Positions 35,023-42,446 of a stretch of 64,000 nucleotides of DNA are shown here, one piece after another. Made by a program: the position numbers and the translations under genes. The stretch is taken from positions 1,162,470 to 1,226,469 of the forward strand of contig CP054187.1 of the NCBI GenBank assembly GCA_015200345.1. The letters are read 5' to 3'. The notes beneath the pieces were generated by a model that ran no database searches, was not told the origin of the DNA, and saw only the letters and a list, made by a program, of their open reading frames with translations. Source of the stretch: Planctomycetia bacterium. Lineage in GTDB: Bacteria > Planctomycetota > Phycisphaerae > UBA1845 > UTPLA1. Within the stretch, counting starts at the first letter, position 1; each line of letters begins with the position of its first letter.

Positions 35023-36608
35023 GCCTGGGCCTCCGGTCCTTCTGCTGCCCCGCCCGCCAGCGCCTTCACGCCCGACGGGTAGAACGACACCTCGATGCTG
35101 CTGTCGAGGGCGTCGAAGACGACCTTGTTGATCAGCAACTGGAGCATCCTGACCTGCTCTCGGGGCGCGAGCGCGGTCCAGACGTTGTCGAAGTCGGCAA
35201 ACGCCGCGTGGAGGTCTTCGGCTGAGAGCACTTCCGCTCGGTGGCGTTCTACGGCGGCCCCAATCTCGCTGGCCCGCCGCTCCGCCTCGCGGATCTGGTC
35301 GTTGAGGTCGGTGATGCGGCCCGCGGACGCGGAGGACGCTGGCTCGGTGGTTGCCAGGTGGCGGATCTCGGCGTGATTGCGCCCCAGACCACGGTTGACG
35401 ATGCGCAGCTCGGCGTCCAACTGCTCGATGGCCGCGTCTGCTTGAGCCCGCGATGCCGAGAGCGTCTCCTCCAGAACGCTCTGGTCCTGGCCGACGCACC
35501 GGATCTGTTCGACGACCGCCTTCTCGATCTCAAGGGCGGGCAGCGAACCACTCTGGCAACGAGCGCGGCCCTTCTTGATGGCGTTGCAGCAGACGTAGTA
35601 CCGATACGCCTTGTTCCCACGCCGGGTAAAGGTGTGGACCATCGCGCTGCCGCACCCCTTGCAGTACAGCAGTTTGCGCAGCAGCGCCCCGAACTGGTTT
35701 CTCAGTTCGTTGCCGCGGGTCCGTGAGTTCTTCTGCATCAGCACGTGCGCACGCCGGAACGTCTCCTCCTCAACTATGGCCTCGTGCTGCCCCTGGTACG
35801 TCTCGCCCTTGTGGACCACCTTGCCCATGTAGATCGGATTCGTCAGCGTGCAGTACACCGAGTGCCGGTCCCATTCCACGCCGCCACGAATCACCCCAGC
35901 CTTCGTTCGCCACGATTTGGTCTTCCAGCCGCGTTTGCAGAGATCTTCACCGACCGACAGCAACGACCCGAGTTCAAGGTACCGCTCAAAGATGTGGCGA
36001 ACCCGCGACGCCTCAGCCGGGTTGACGACGAGGCGTGGGCTTCCGTTCGAGCGGTCGACGTCGTACCCGAACGGCGGCGGACCGCCGCCCCATTTGCCCC
36101 GCTTCTTCGCCGCCGCGATCTTGTCCCGGATGCGCTCGCCGATGATCTCACGCTCGAACTGGGCGAACGACAGGAGGATGTTGAGCGTGAGCCGGCCCAT
36201 CGAGTGGGTCGTGTTGAAGTGCTGGGTAACCGAGACGAACGAAACCTTGTGGCGATCAAAGACCTCCATGAGGCGCGCGAAGTCCATCAGCGACCGGGAC
36301 AGACGGTCCACCTTGTAGACCACCACGCAGTCGATCTTGCCCGCCTCGATGTCGGCCATCAGGCTCTTGAGGCCGGGCCGATCGACGTTACCGCCGGAGA
36401 ATCCGCCGTCGTCGTATCGATCGGGAAGCGCCGACCATCCCTCGTTCCGCTGGCTGGCGATGTACGCCTCCGCCGCCTCACGCTGGGCGTCGAGGGAGTT
36501 GAACTCCTGCTTGAGCCCCTCCTCGCTCGACTTTCGGGTGTAGATCGCGCAGCGACATTGCGGAGGCGGAGTGGCGGCGTGCTTTCCGTTCTGGGTGCCT
36601 CTGCTCAT
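35019..36608 (-). CDS. large serine recombinase
   Basis: A 529-residue site-specific recombinase. The N-terminal resolvase domain has the catalytic serine (Ser27 in IYTRKSSEEG), YDDGGFSGGNVDRPGL and VYKVDRLSRSLMDF. The recombinase domain follows, with PPPFGYDVD and ITNPIYMGKVVHKG-type sequence (LTNPIYMGKV). A zinc ribbon (CKGCGSAM...YYVCCNAI...C) and a coiled-coil precede the C-terminus. It is coupled to DUF2924 upstream and the HTH gene downstream. It appears intact and could mobilise the island. Confidence 0.93.
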   Translation of the reverse strand: MSRGTQNGKHAATPPPQCRCAIYTRKSSEEGLKQEFNSLDAQREAAEAYIASQRNEGWSALPDRYDDGGFSGGNVDRPGLKSLMADIEAGKIDCVVVYKVDRLSRSLMDFARLMEVFDRHKVSFVSVTQHFNTTHSMGRLTLNILLSFAQFEREIIGERIRDKIAAAKKRGKWGGGPPPFGYDVDRSNGSPRLVVNPAEASRVRHIFERYLELGSLLSVGEDLCKRGWKTKSWRTKAGVIRGGVEWDRHSVYCTLTNPIYMGKVVHKGETYQGQHEAIVEEETFRRAHVLMQKNSRTRGNELRNQFGALLRKLLYCKGCGSAMVHTFTRRGNKAYRYYVCCNAIKKGRARCQSGSLPALEIEKAVVEQIRCVGQDQSVLEETLSASRAQADAAIEQLDAELRIVNRGLGRNHAEIRHLATTEPASSASAGRITDLNDQIREAERRASEIGAAVERHRAEVLSAEDLHAAFADFDNVWTALAPREQVRMLQLLINKVVFDALDSSIEVSFYPSGVKALAGGAAEGPEAQA

Positions 36609-37093
36609 CGACGGCCCTCCAGGTTGAAGAACCGGAATCCGTTGATGTGCGATCCGGTGACCGCTTTGGCGATCGCCGACAGGGAGCGGTAGAGCTCACC
36701 CTCGAACTCGAACCCGTCCGTCAGCACCACGACCCGCACCGTCCGGCCCCGGTAGTCCCGGACGATCGCCGTTCCCGCGGGTGGTAGCCGTGGGTCCGCC
36801 GTGGCGGCGAGGGCGACCTTCTTGGCGTCCTTGGGGGCCTCCCCGAGCGTGGCCCACTTGGGTGGCGTACGCCGCACGTCGGTCGGGTTGGCGAGTTGGG
36901 CCGCTCGGACACGGGCTCGTTCGGACAAGCCACCTTCGGCGTTGGCCTGGATGCGCCACGCGATGCGGCGGACGAGGTAGATGCGATGGCGGCTCTGAAT
37001 CCGCTCGCCGAAGAGCTCGGCGTAGCGATCGTGCAGTTCGCCGATCGTCATCTTTTCCAGCGCCGCGAGGTCCTTCGAAACGGTGGTCGTCAT
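36605..37093 (-). CDS. DUF2924 family protein
   Basis: A 162-residue protein matching the DUF2924 pattern: LAALEKMTIGELHDRYAELFGE near the start, RIQSRHRIYLVRRIAWRIQ, then TAIVRDYRGRTVRVVVLTDG and LYRSLSAIAKAVTGSHINGF at the C-terminus, where the last segment resembles a small DNA-binding fold. It overlaps the recombinase start by ATGA and is usually encoded with it. I start at ATG 37093 (MTTTVSK). Confidence 0.88.
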   Translation of the reverse strand: MTTTVSKDLAALEKMTIGELHDRYAELFGERIQSRHRIYLVRRIAWRIQANAEGGLSERARVRAAQLANPTDVRRTPPKWATLGEAPKDAKKVALAATADPRLPPAGTAIVRDYRGRTVRVVVLTDGFEFEGELYRSLSAIAKAVTGSHINGFRFFNLEGRR

Positions 37094-37119
37094 GGGCAAG
37101 TCTCCAGATGCCCGCACCG

Positions 37120-37422
37120 CTAACGCGCGGTACGGTCAGACACACTGAGGCCGGCTTCCTCGCCCAGTTCAAGTTCGATGTCCGCTTCTTCTTGATGCTC
37201 CGACTTCGGGGTGTCGGGGGTCGCCGCAACCGCGCCAACAACAAGGCCAGTCGCCTTGGCGCGGCGGTGCCATCGCATCGCGCCCGTCGCGAGGATGGAG
37301 ATCACTTCGCGGCGGCGCTGGTCGGCGGAAAGATTGGCGTCGTCGTCATTGGCAACCATCTGCGGTGCTCCCGGCTCGTCGTCGGACGATTGAGGTGGCG
37401 TGGGGGCGAGAAGGCAAGGCAT
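37120..37422 (-). CDS. small hypothetical protein of the recombinase cassette
   Basis: A 100-residue protein with the segment LSADQRRREVISILATGAMR in the middle and an acidic C-terminus (EEADIELELGEEAG). ATG 37422 has GGGGAGA upstream. The frame extends further 5' but without codons that look like protein. A similar short QRRREV-type protein commonly precedes DUF2924 and the recombinase; its function is unknown. Confidence 0.6.
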   Translation of the reverse strand: MPCLLAPTPPQSSDDEPGAPQMVANDDDANLSADQRRREVISILATGAMRWHRRAKATGLVVGAVAATPDTPKSEHQEEADIELELGEEAGLSVSDRTAR

Positions 37423-37817
37423 GTCTTCTCCCCGGCTACATACGCCACGCGGAGGCGGGCTGTCCGCACTGGGCATGTGAACGCACAACTGTTTTCGATT
37501 CGTGTGGCACCTTCGCCAGCACGCTCGCTGGAACGCCCACGCGAAGCGAGCCGAGGCGTCGGCATCACACCAACCGCGTTTGCGTTCGAAATCGCCGTCG
37601 CCCCTGCCGAACTCGCCATGTGTTGCCGACCCACGAGCTGTCGGGTCACGGCTATAACGGCGTGCCGGGTGAGACGCAGAGACTCTGAGAGTTTTTGGGT
37701 TTGGACGCGTCCCCGCTGGCCAGATGCCGCGCCCCGTGAGTCTCACGGCGCAAGTCGGTGAGACTTCGCGCGGTGGGGCATGTCGAGAGACTCGGCAAAA
37801 CGCGGCCCGGAAACGCA

Positions 37818-37845
37818 AACGCCCCGACCTTGCGGTCGGGGCGTT
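37818..37845 (-). terminator. intrinsic terminator hairpin with GCAA loop
   Basis: On the - strand AACGCCCCGACC-GCAA-GGTCGGGGCGTT forms a perfect 12-bp stem with a GNRA loop, followed by TGCGTTT. It lies downstream of the tRNA 3' half in the tRNA's direction, as a tRNA terminator would. Confidence 0.65.
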
Positions 37846-37859
37846 CACTTCTAACGGGT

Positions 37860-37884
37860 GGGTCGTCCAGTTTCTAGACGACCC
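37860..37884. terminator. second hairpin beside the tRNA fragment
   Basis: GGGTCGTC and GACGACCC form a perfect 8-bp stem around a 9-nt loop, 6 bp from the tRNA 3' end. It may be a terminator or part of an attachment site. Confidence 0.45.
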
Positions 37885-37890
37885 GGGCAA

Positions 37891-37932
37891 TAGCGGGGGC
37901 TGGACTCGAACCAGCGACCTCCGGGTTATGAG
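37891..37932 (-). pseudogene. 3' half of initiator tRNA-fMet (CAT), candidate attachment site
   Basis: On the - strand the sequence runs from the anticodon loop CTCATAA through ACCCGG, the variable loop, a T arm GCTGG-TTCGAGT-CCAGC and acceptor strand CCCCGCTA, closely like initiator tRNA-fMet. The 5' half (acceptor, D arm, 5' anticodon stem) is absent upstream. This is the pattern left when an element integrates inside a tRNA gene. Confidence 0.8.
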
Positions 37933-38112
37933 AGAGATATGCTGCGAAATCGCTAACTCACGAATCCGCCGCAACCTATAGCAAAATCAAGACGTTGCAT
38001 GGTGTTCTACATTCGATGCATGCACTGCACGCAGCACATGTTTCGCATCGATTTGGGCCTCATTTTGGTCACCCCTGATTACGCCGTCAAGCCCACTGTT
38101 GCAGTATCGCCA

Positions 38113-38141
38113 TTGCGCTTCGTGCTCTGCAATCGTATACT
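38113..38141 (+). promoter_or_regulatory. candidate sigma-70 promoter
   Basis: TTGCGC (38113-38118) and TATACT (38136-38141) with a 17-bp spacer, 73 bp before the HTH gene start. The fit to consensus is fair. Confidence 0.4.
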
Positions 38142-38214
38142 TTTCCTATGCTTCAGCCGCGTGCGACGATTCGATTCCTTGGACCGCGGCGTTTTCAACA
38201 TCCAGGAGCGCGTC

Positions 38215-38460
38215 ATGCCGAACGCACGGGTTCATCAGCAGACTATTAGCACCGATGGCGGCGACGTCAAGTCGAGATTTCAACTGGTGAGCGCAAAGAC
38301 TCTGGCGAAAGAGTGGGATGCGAGCAGTACGTCTGTTCGTCGTTGGCTTCAGGCAGCGGGGATCGAGCCCGTCGCTGTTGGACGCGGACGCAACGGAGCT
38401 GTCAGGTATTTTCGGAGCGATGTTCAGCGATGGATGGACTCGTTGGAACGGTTGGGGTGA
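38215..38460 (+). CDS. small helix-turn-helix (excisionase/MerR-like) DNA-binding protein
   Basis: An 81-residue protein with the pattern LVSAKTLAKEWDASSTSVRR followed by WLQAAGIEPVAVGRG and VRYFRSDVQRWM. This is the winged-helix form of AlpA/excisionase-like and helix-turn-helix_17 proteins. ATG 38215 has CAGGAG upstream; the longer frame to 37999 lacks sense. It lies 280 bp from the tRNA fragment, fitting an element-borne directionality factor or regulator. Confidence 0.65.
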   Translation: MPNARVHQQTISTDGGDVKSRFQLVSAKTLAKEWDASSTSVRRWLQAAGIEPVAVGRGRNGAVRYFRSDVQRWMDSLERLG

Positions 38461-38596
38461 GCCGCCCCCCTGATCCATCCATCGGTCCGCCTAGTTGCTC
38501 AATGCCTTGCGCGAATCTGATGCAGACCGGGCATCATTTCGAGTTAACCGCGATACCCTTTGGGATACGCCTCGGCCTGAGCACTTCGAGCGCGGT

Positions 38597-39178
38597 CTAG
38601 CGCTGCTGGGCTTCTTTAAGGGTTGGGCAATCCAACGCAGCGCGCATCGCGTCGGTCACGCCCGGCCGATCGATTGGAACCAGATGCATCATCTCGCCGT
38701 TAGCGGATTGGAACTGTGTTCCGAATCGCTGATATCGCCCAAGGTCCATCATCAGGCGATCGTAGCTGGCCGCCGCGAGCCACCTTGCTTCCCGGTTGCC
38801 TAACACTGCTGCAATGATAGCAAGCTCGTGAGCGAGTTGGATTCCTTCGACGTCATCGGCGTGCTGAAACACCAGCGCCGCATGGTAATAATCCGCACCT
38901 GTGCGTACTGCGCCCTCATCCAGCAGTTTACGCACACTCACCCGACGTTGTACGTCGCGCTGGTACATGGTGACCCCGTCGGTCGGGTTTCCCGTTCGAT
39001 CGGCCTGGTCCTGCTCGTATAGCATCAAGAGATCGGCTGAATCGGGTGATGCCGGGGAGGAGGTTTCGACTTGCGTTTGCTCGGCTTCGCGCGAGGCCGG
39101 AGTGTTCCGAGCGACGCCAACGCAACCGACCACTTGGATGTAAAGCAGCAACGCAATGGCGAAGAATGCTGTTCGCAT
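38597..39178 (-). CDS. putative lipoprotein resembling DUF6624 proteins
   Basis: A 193-residue protein. Residues 1-19 form a signal with a lipobox-like end (VVGC). The mature part contains LYEQDQADR, RRVSVRKLLDEGAVRTGADYY, HAALVFQHADDVEGIQLAHE, and a C-terminal pattern MMHLVPIDRPGVTDAMRAAL. This order resembles DUF6624 domain proteins of unknown function. In the pre-inversion arrangement it would directly follow the AhpD-like gene on the same strand, 93 bp after its stop. Confidence 0.65.
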   Translation of the reverse strand: MRTAFFAIALLLYIQVVGCVGVARNTPASREAEQTQVETSSPASPDSADLLMLYEQDQADRTGNPTDGVTMYQRDVQRRVSVRKLLDEGAVRTGADYYHAALVFQHADDVEGIQLAHELAIIAAVLGNREARWLAAASYDRLMMDLGRYQRFGTQFQSANGEMMHLVPIDRPGVTDAMRAALDCPTLKEAQQR

Positions 39179-39271
39179 GTGGTTTCTCCGTGGGCGGAAA
39201 AAAGTAGAAGCGTTAGCCGTTCAAAACCTCTTCGAAGCTCTGTTCTACAGGGCCAAGCGGGCTGAAGAGTG

Positions 39272-39664
39272 TTAGCGCTCGCTGGCGCTTTCCCGTCGCG
39301 TTCCGGCCTTTGGGAGAAAGCGCATCCCGGGATCCGGCTCGGCGCCAAGACCATCCAGTACACGATTGATGTAGTTGAAATAGGAAGCCATCTGAACGAT
39401 GTCGACCACATCTTCATCCCGGAATCCAACACGGAGCAACGCTTCAATATCATCTGAACACATGTCGTTGGGCGTCTTCGTCAGCTTCACGGCGTAATCA
39501 AGCATTGCACGCGTCGCGGGGGCGAGTTTCGCCTGGCGATAATCCTCTTGAATCGTGCTCACCACTTTGCCATCTTGGACCTCGGCACGGAGGTCCGCCT
39601 CGTGGCTCTCCATTCAGTACAAGCAGCCATTCACCTTCGATACAACAGTGGCGATCAGAACTCG
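39272..39664 (-). pseudogene. AhpD-like gene, 3' part with in-frame TGA (probable selenocysteine)
   Basis: Reading from the IS21 end, the sequence encodes RVLIATVVSKVNGCLY, then an in-frame TGA at 39616-39614, then MESHEADLRAEV and 110 further residues typical of peroxidase-related AhpD-like proteins (AMLDYAVKLTKTP, DIVQMASYFNYINRV). The AhpD catalytic motif is CxxCxxxH; here it is CLY-TGA-MES-H, so TGA replaces exactly the second redox cysteine. This strongly suggests selenocysteine (Sec82 of the joined 195-residue protein, with Cys79). The 5' half is at 22864-23058. A shorter frame starting at ATG 39613 would lack the active site. Confidence 0.8.
39577..39596 (-). promoter_or_regulatory. 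candidate bacterial SECIS hairpin
   Basis: On the - strand GGACCTC-CGTGCC-GAGGTCC forms a perfect 7-bp stem with a 6-nt loop whose second base is G. The stem begins 17 nt after the TGA and the loop 24 nt after it. Both fit the published bacterial SECIS geometry (loop 16-37 nt after UGA, a G among the first two loop bases). Confidence 0.6.
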
Positions 39665-39670
39665 CTGAAG
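39665..39670 (-). repeat. IS21 target-site duplication, copy in AhpD-like 3' half
   Basis: CTGAAG on the + strand (CTTCAG in gene orientation) abuts the IS21 istA end at 39671 and matches 23053-23058. Confidence 0.75.
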
Positions 39671-39786
39671 TGTCAGCTATCAGTCAAAACCGTCCAGTGA
39701 TTATCACTTGAAAACCGGCCACTTTGAGGAGTTGTCGGTTCGTCTTGAAGTTCTCCCAGCCAGGGTCTGGCTGCAGGAGAGCATTG

Positions 39787-41253
39787 ATGGCGAACCAACT
39801 CAAGATGGCCGAACAGCACGCAATCATCAGGCTGGCCGAGCACGGCTGGTCGTATCGGCGGATCGCCCGGGAGATGGGTGTCCACCGCGAGACCGTCGCC
39901 CGGTATGTGGGCCTGGCGCGGGGCGGGCCGGCATCGGGACCGGCGCCGCCGGAGGGCGCGGCGGATTCCCTGATTTCGATCCCCGGGTGTGATCCGGCAA
40001 AACCGGCCATTTCGATTGCCGGGTCGGCGGGGCGCCGCAGTCATTGTGACCCCTATCGCGCCGCGATCATGGAGGCCCTGAAGCGGGGCCTGACGGCGCA
40101 GCGGATCTGGCAGGACCTTCGAACTGATCATGGCTTCGCCGAGAGCTACCAGTCGGTTCAGCGGTTTGTGCGTCGCCTGCGGACAGCGCGGCCGTTGCCG
40201 TTCCGGCGGATGGAGTGCGAGCCGGGCGCCGAGGCCCAGATCGACTTCGGCACCGGCGCGCCGGTGATCGTGCCGGTCGATCTGAGTCAGCCGAATGGCA
40301 AGACACGGCGTCGCAAGACCCATGTCCTCCGCGTCCTGCTGAGCCACTCCCGAAAGGCCTACAGCGAGGTCGTCTATCGACAGACCACCGAAGAGTTCAT
40401 CCGCTGCATCGAGAACGCCTTTCATCACTTCGGCGGCGCGCCCAAGACGTTGGTCATCGACAACTTGAAGGCCGCCGTAAACCAAGCCGACTGGTTCGAC
40501 CCGGAGATCAACCCCAAGATCGAGGCCTTCTGCCGGCACTACGGCTCGGTGATCCTGCCCACCAAGCCCTACACCCCGCGGCACAAGGGCAAGACCGAGC
40601 GGGGAATCGGCTATGTGAAGGACAACGGCCTCAAAGGGCGCACCTTCACCAGCCTCCAGGAACAGAACGAATACCTGTTGGAGTGGGAGGCCGGCGTCGC
40701 CGACACCCGCATCCACGGCACGACGAAGAAGCAGGTGGGCAGGCTCTTCGAAGAAGTCGAACGATCGGCGCTGTTGCCATTGCCTGTTGAGAGATTCCCC
40801 TTCTTCCATGAGGCCCAGCGCCAAGTTCACCGCGACGGCCATGTCGAAGTCGACAAGGCCTACTACTCGGCGCCGCCGGAGTACGTCGGCCGCACGGTCT
40901 GGGCGCGTTGGGATGGCCGGGTGGTCCGTATCTTCAATGACCGACTCCAGCAGATCGCCATTCATGCCCGGCATGAAGCGGGCCGGTTCAGTACGCAGTC
41001 CAAGCACATCGTCACCGAGAAGATCGCCGGAGTAGAACGCGGCGCGGAGTGGCTCCTGAAAAAGATTGGACGCATCGGCCCGCATGCAGCGCGGTGGGCC
41101 GAATCCATGCTGGCCGAGCGCGGCATCCAGGGTATACGCGTCCTGGTCGGCGTCACGGCCCTGGCCAACCGACATTCCTACGACGCCATCGAACAAGCTT
41201 GTGAGATCGCCCAGACTCACGGGGCCTATCGCCCGCGGTTTCGCGCGAGTTGA
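39787..41253 (+). CDS. istA: IS21 transposase IstA, C-terminus shortened by frameshift
   Basis: A DDE transposase of ~488 residues. The N-terminal HTH (IIRLAEHGWSYRRIAREMGVHR) and the catalytic rve core (AQIDFGTG, VIDNLKAAV, KTERGIGYVKDN) are intact. Compared with copy 1, one base is missing near 41235, so the frame ends at 41253 and the last ~50 residues (KRAAPKQEQFEFIDRH region) are out of frame. ATG 39787 is the likely start. Confidence 0.85.
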   Translation: MANQLKMAEQHAIIRLAEHGWSYRRIAREMGVHRETVARYVGLARGGPASGPAPPEGAADSLISIPGCDPAKPAISIAGSAGRRSHCDPYRAAIMEALKRGLTAQRIWQDLRTDHGFAESYQSVQRFVRRLRTARPLPFRRMECEPGAEAQIDFGTGAPVIVPVDLSQPNGKTRRRKTHVLRVLLSHSRKAYSEVVYRQTTEEFIRCIENAFHHFGGAPKTLVIDNLKAAVNQADWFDPEINPKIEAFCRHYGSVILPTKPYTPRHKGKTERGIGYVKDNGLKGRTFTSLQEQNEYLLEWEAGVADTRIHGTTKKQVGRLFEEVERSALLPLPVERFPFFHEAQRQVHRDGHVEVDKAYYSAPPEYVGRTVWARWDGRVVRIFNDRLQQIAIHARHEAGRFSTQSKHIVTEKIAGVERGAEWLLKKIGRIGPHAARWAESMLAERGIQGIRVLVGVTALANRHSYDAIEQACEIAQTHGAYRPRFRAS

Positions 41254-41383
41254 TTAAGCGCGCGCGCCCTGGCAGGAACAATTCGAGTTCATCGACCGTC
41301 ACCCGATCATCCGCAGCATCAGCGAATACGGCCGGATCGCACGCCTGTCTTCAACATCAACCTCTGATCAAGGAACTTTGCCC

Positions 41384-42228
41384 ATGAATGAAGCGTTGCA
41401 AACCGCATTGAAGAAGTTACGCCTCTCGGGCTTGACGCCCTCCCTGGACGTCCGCCTCCAAGAAGCGATGGCGAACCACCTGTCTCACGCCGAATTCCTC
41501 GAACTGGTCCTTCAGGATGAACTGGCTGTCCGACAGGATCGCCTCATCAAGCGCCGCACCAAGGCCGCCGCCTTCCGCGAGCCCAAGACCCTGGAAGACT
41601 TTGATTGGCAATTCAATCCCGCCATTAGGAAGAAGCAGATCTTCGACCTGGCCGCGTGCAAGTTCATCCGCGAGGCCAAGGACGTCCTCATCCTCGGTCC
41701 GCCGGGTACGGGAAAAAGTCATCTGGTGCAGGCCATCGGCTATCAGGCCATCAAGGCCGGCTTCTACGTCCTGTACCACTCCATCTTCGACGTGGTCCGT
41801 GACTTCCTCCACGACGAGGCCTTCGCCGCCGAGGACAAGACCGGCGAAATACTTGAAACCGGACCTGCTCATCGTCGACGACATGGGCATGAAGCAACTC
41901 CCCAAGCGAAGCGGGGAATATCTGTTCGAGATCATCATGCGCCGATACGAAAACCACTCCACCATCATGACATCCAACCGGCCGCTGGAGGATTGGGGTA
42001 AGCTGATCGGGGATGTTCCCTCTGCTACCGCCATCCTCGACCGCTTCCCTGCACCACGCCGAGATCATCACCATCACCGGCCGCAGTTACCGCCTCAAAG
42101 ACCGGGCCGTGAAGGATGAAAAGGCCGATGGCGAGCCCGCCCCGAAGGACGGCGCCGACAGTGAAGGCGACCGAGGACGGAGCCTGAACCGTTCGAAAAA
42201 GAAGGATGAAGAAAATAACACGGCTTGA
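41384..42228 (+). pseudogene. istB: IS21 helper istB with two frameshifts
   Basis: Same gene as the intact copy at 23146-23991. A 2-bp deletion near 41844 (GACCGGCG against GACCCTGGCG) shifts the frame after FAAEDKT, and one extra C near 42049 shifts it again. Walker A is still readable. The changes may be decay or consensus error. Confidence 0.85.
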
Positions 42229-42318
42229 TCAAAGCCCCTGAAGTGAGGTATATCAGCAACCACTGGCCGGTTTTGATTCGATAACCCGTGGCCGGTTTTC
42301 AAGTGATAGATGACAGCG

Positions 42319-42361
42319 CCTGTGAACGGCACTAACATCACGGCGGAGTTACGTTCACAGG
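42319..42361. promoter_or_regulatory. 10-bp perfect inverted repeat before an HTH gene, candidate operator
   Basis: CCTGTGAACG (42319-42328) and CGTTCACAGG (42352-42361) are perfect inverted copies 23 bp apart. The second arm runs into the Shine-Dalgarno AGGAGG of the HTH fragment that starts at 42372. This placement suggests autoregulation. Confidence 0.5.
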
Positions 42362-42371
42362 AGGTTCGCTC

Positions 42372-42446
42372 ATGGCAGGTCAGCTTATCGGTGTTTACGA
42401 AATCGCGGAACTCGCAAACGTCAGTGCTTCGGCCGTCGCAAACTGG
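42372..42446 (+). pseudogene. 5' fragment of a small HTH protein, cut by IS3-type element
   Basis: Twenty-five codons read MAGQLIGVYEIAELANVSAS then AVANW and end exactly at the IS3-type left end. The pattern YEIAELANVSASAVANW is the first half of a MerR/AlpA-like helix-turn-helix. A strong AGGAGG lies upstream. No continuation is seen beyond the IS at 43759. Confidence 0.6.

Larger units (their letters stand above)
37423..37890. other. noncoding region with two strong hairpins
   Basis: About 470 bp with no credible gene. It probably holds the promoter of the - strand recombinase cassette. The part next to the tRNA fragment contains two hairpins listed separately. Confidence 0.5.
39671..42315 (+). 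mobile_element. IS21-family element, copy 2
   Basis: A 2645-bp element with ends TGTCAGCTATC (istA side) and GATAGATGACA (istB side), inverted relative to copy 1 and nearly identical to it. The istA frame is almost complete while istB has two frameshifts. Its left flank belongs to the AhpD-like 3' half. Its right flank leads to a small HTH gene. No duplication is evident between the right flank and the immA side of copy 1. Confidence 0.92.

Noticed and set aside
37933-37980. 5' half of a complete tRNA next to the tRNA-fMet fragment
   Set aside because: No acceptor strand pairing with CCCCGCT and no D arm could be found; the anticodon stem does not pair.
38495-38803. 102-residue + strand frame overlapping the DUF6624-like gene
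   Set aside because: Its second half is antisense to the lipoprotein gene and the first half has no recognisable motif.
39614-39616. TGA as an ordinary stop, with the gene starting at ATG 39613
   Set aside because: The sequence before the TGA continues the family in frame through the catalytic Cys, so a start at 39613 would remove the active site. A plain nonsense mutation remains possible but does not explain its exact placement.
39673-41220. 515-residue - strand frame across IS21 copy 2
   Set aside because: Antisense of istA; the + strand carries the transposase motifs.
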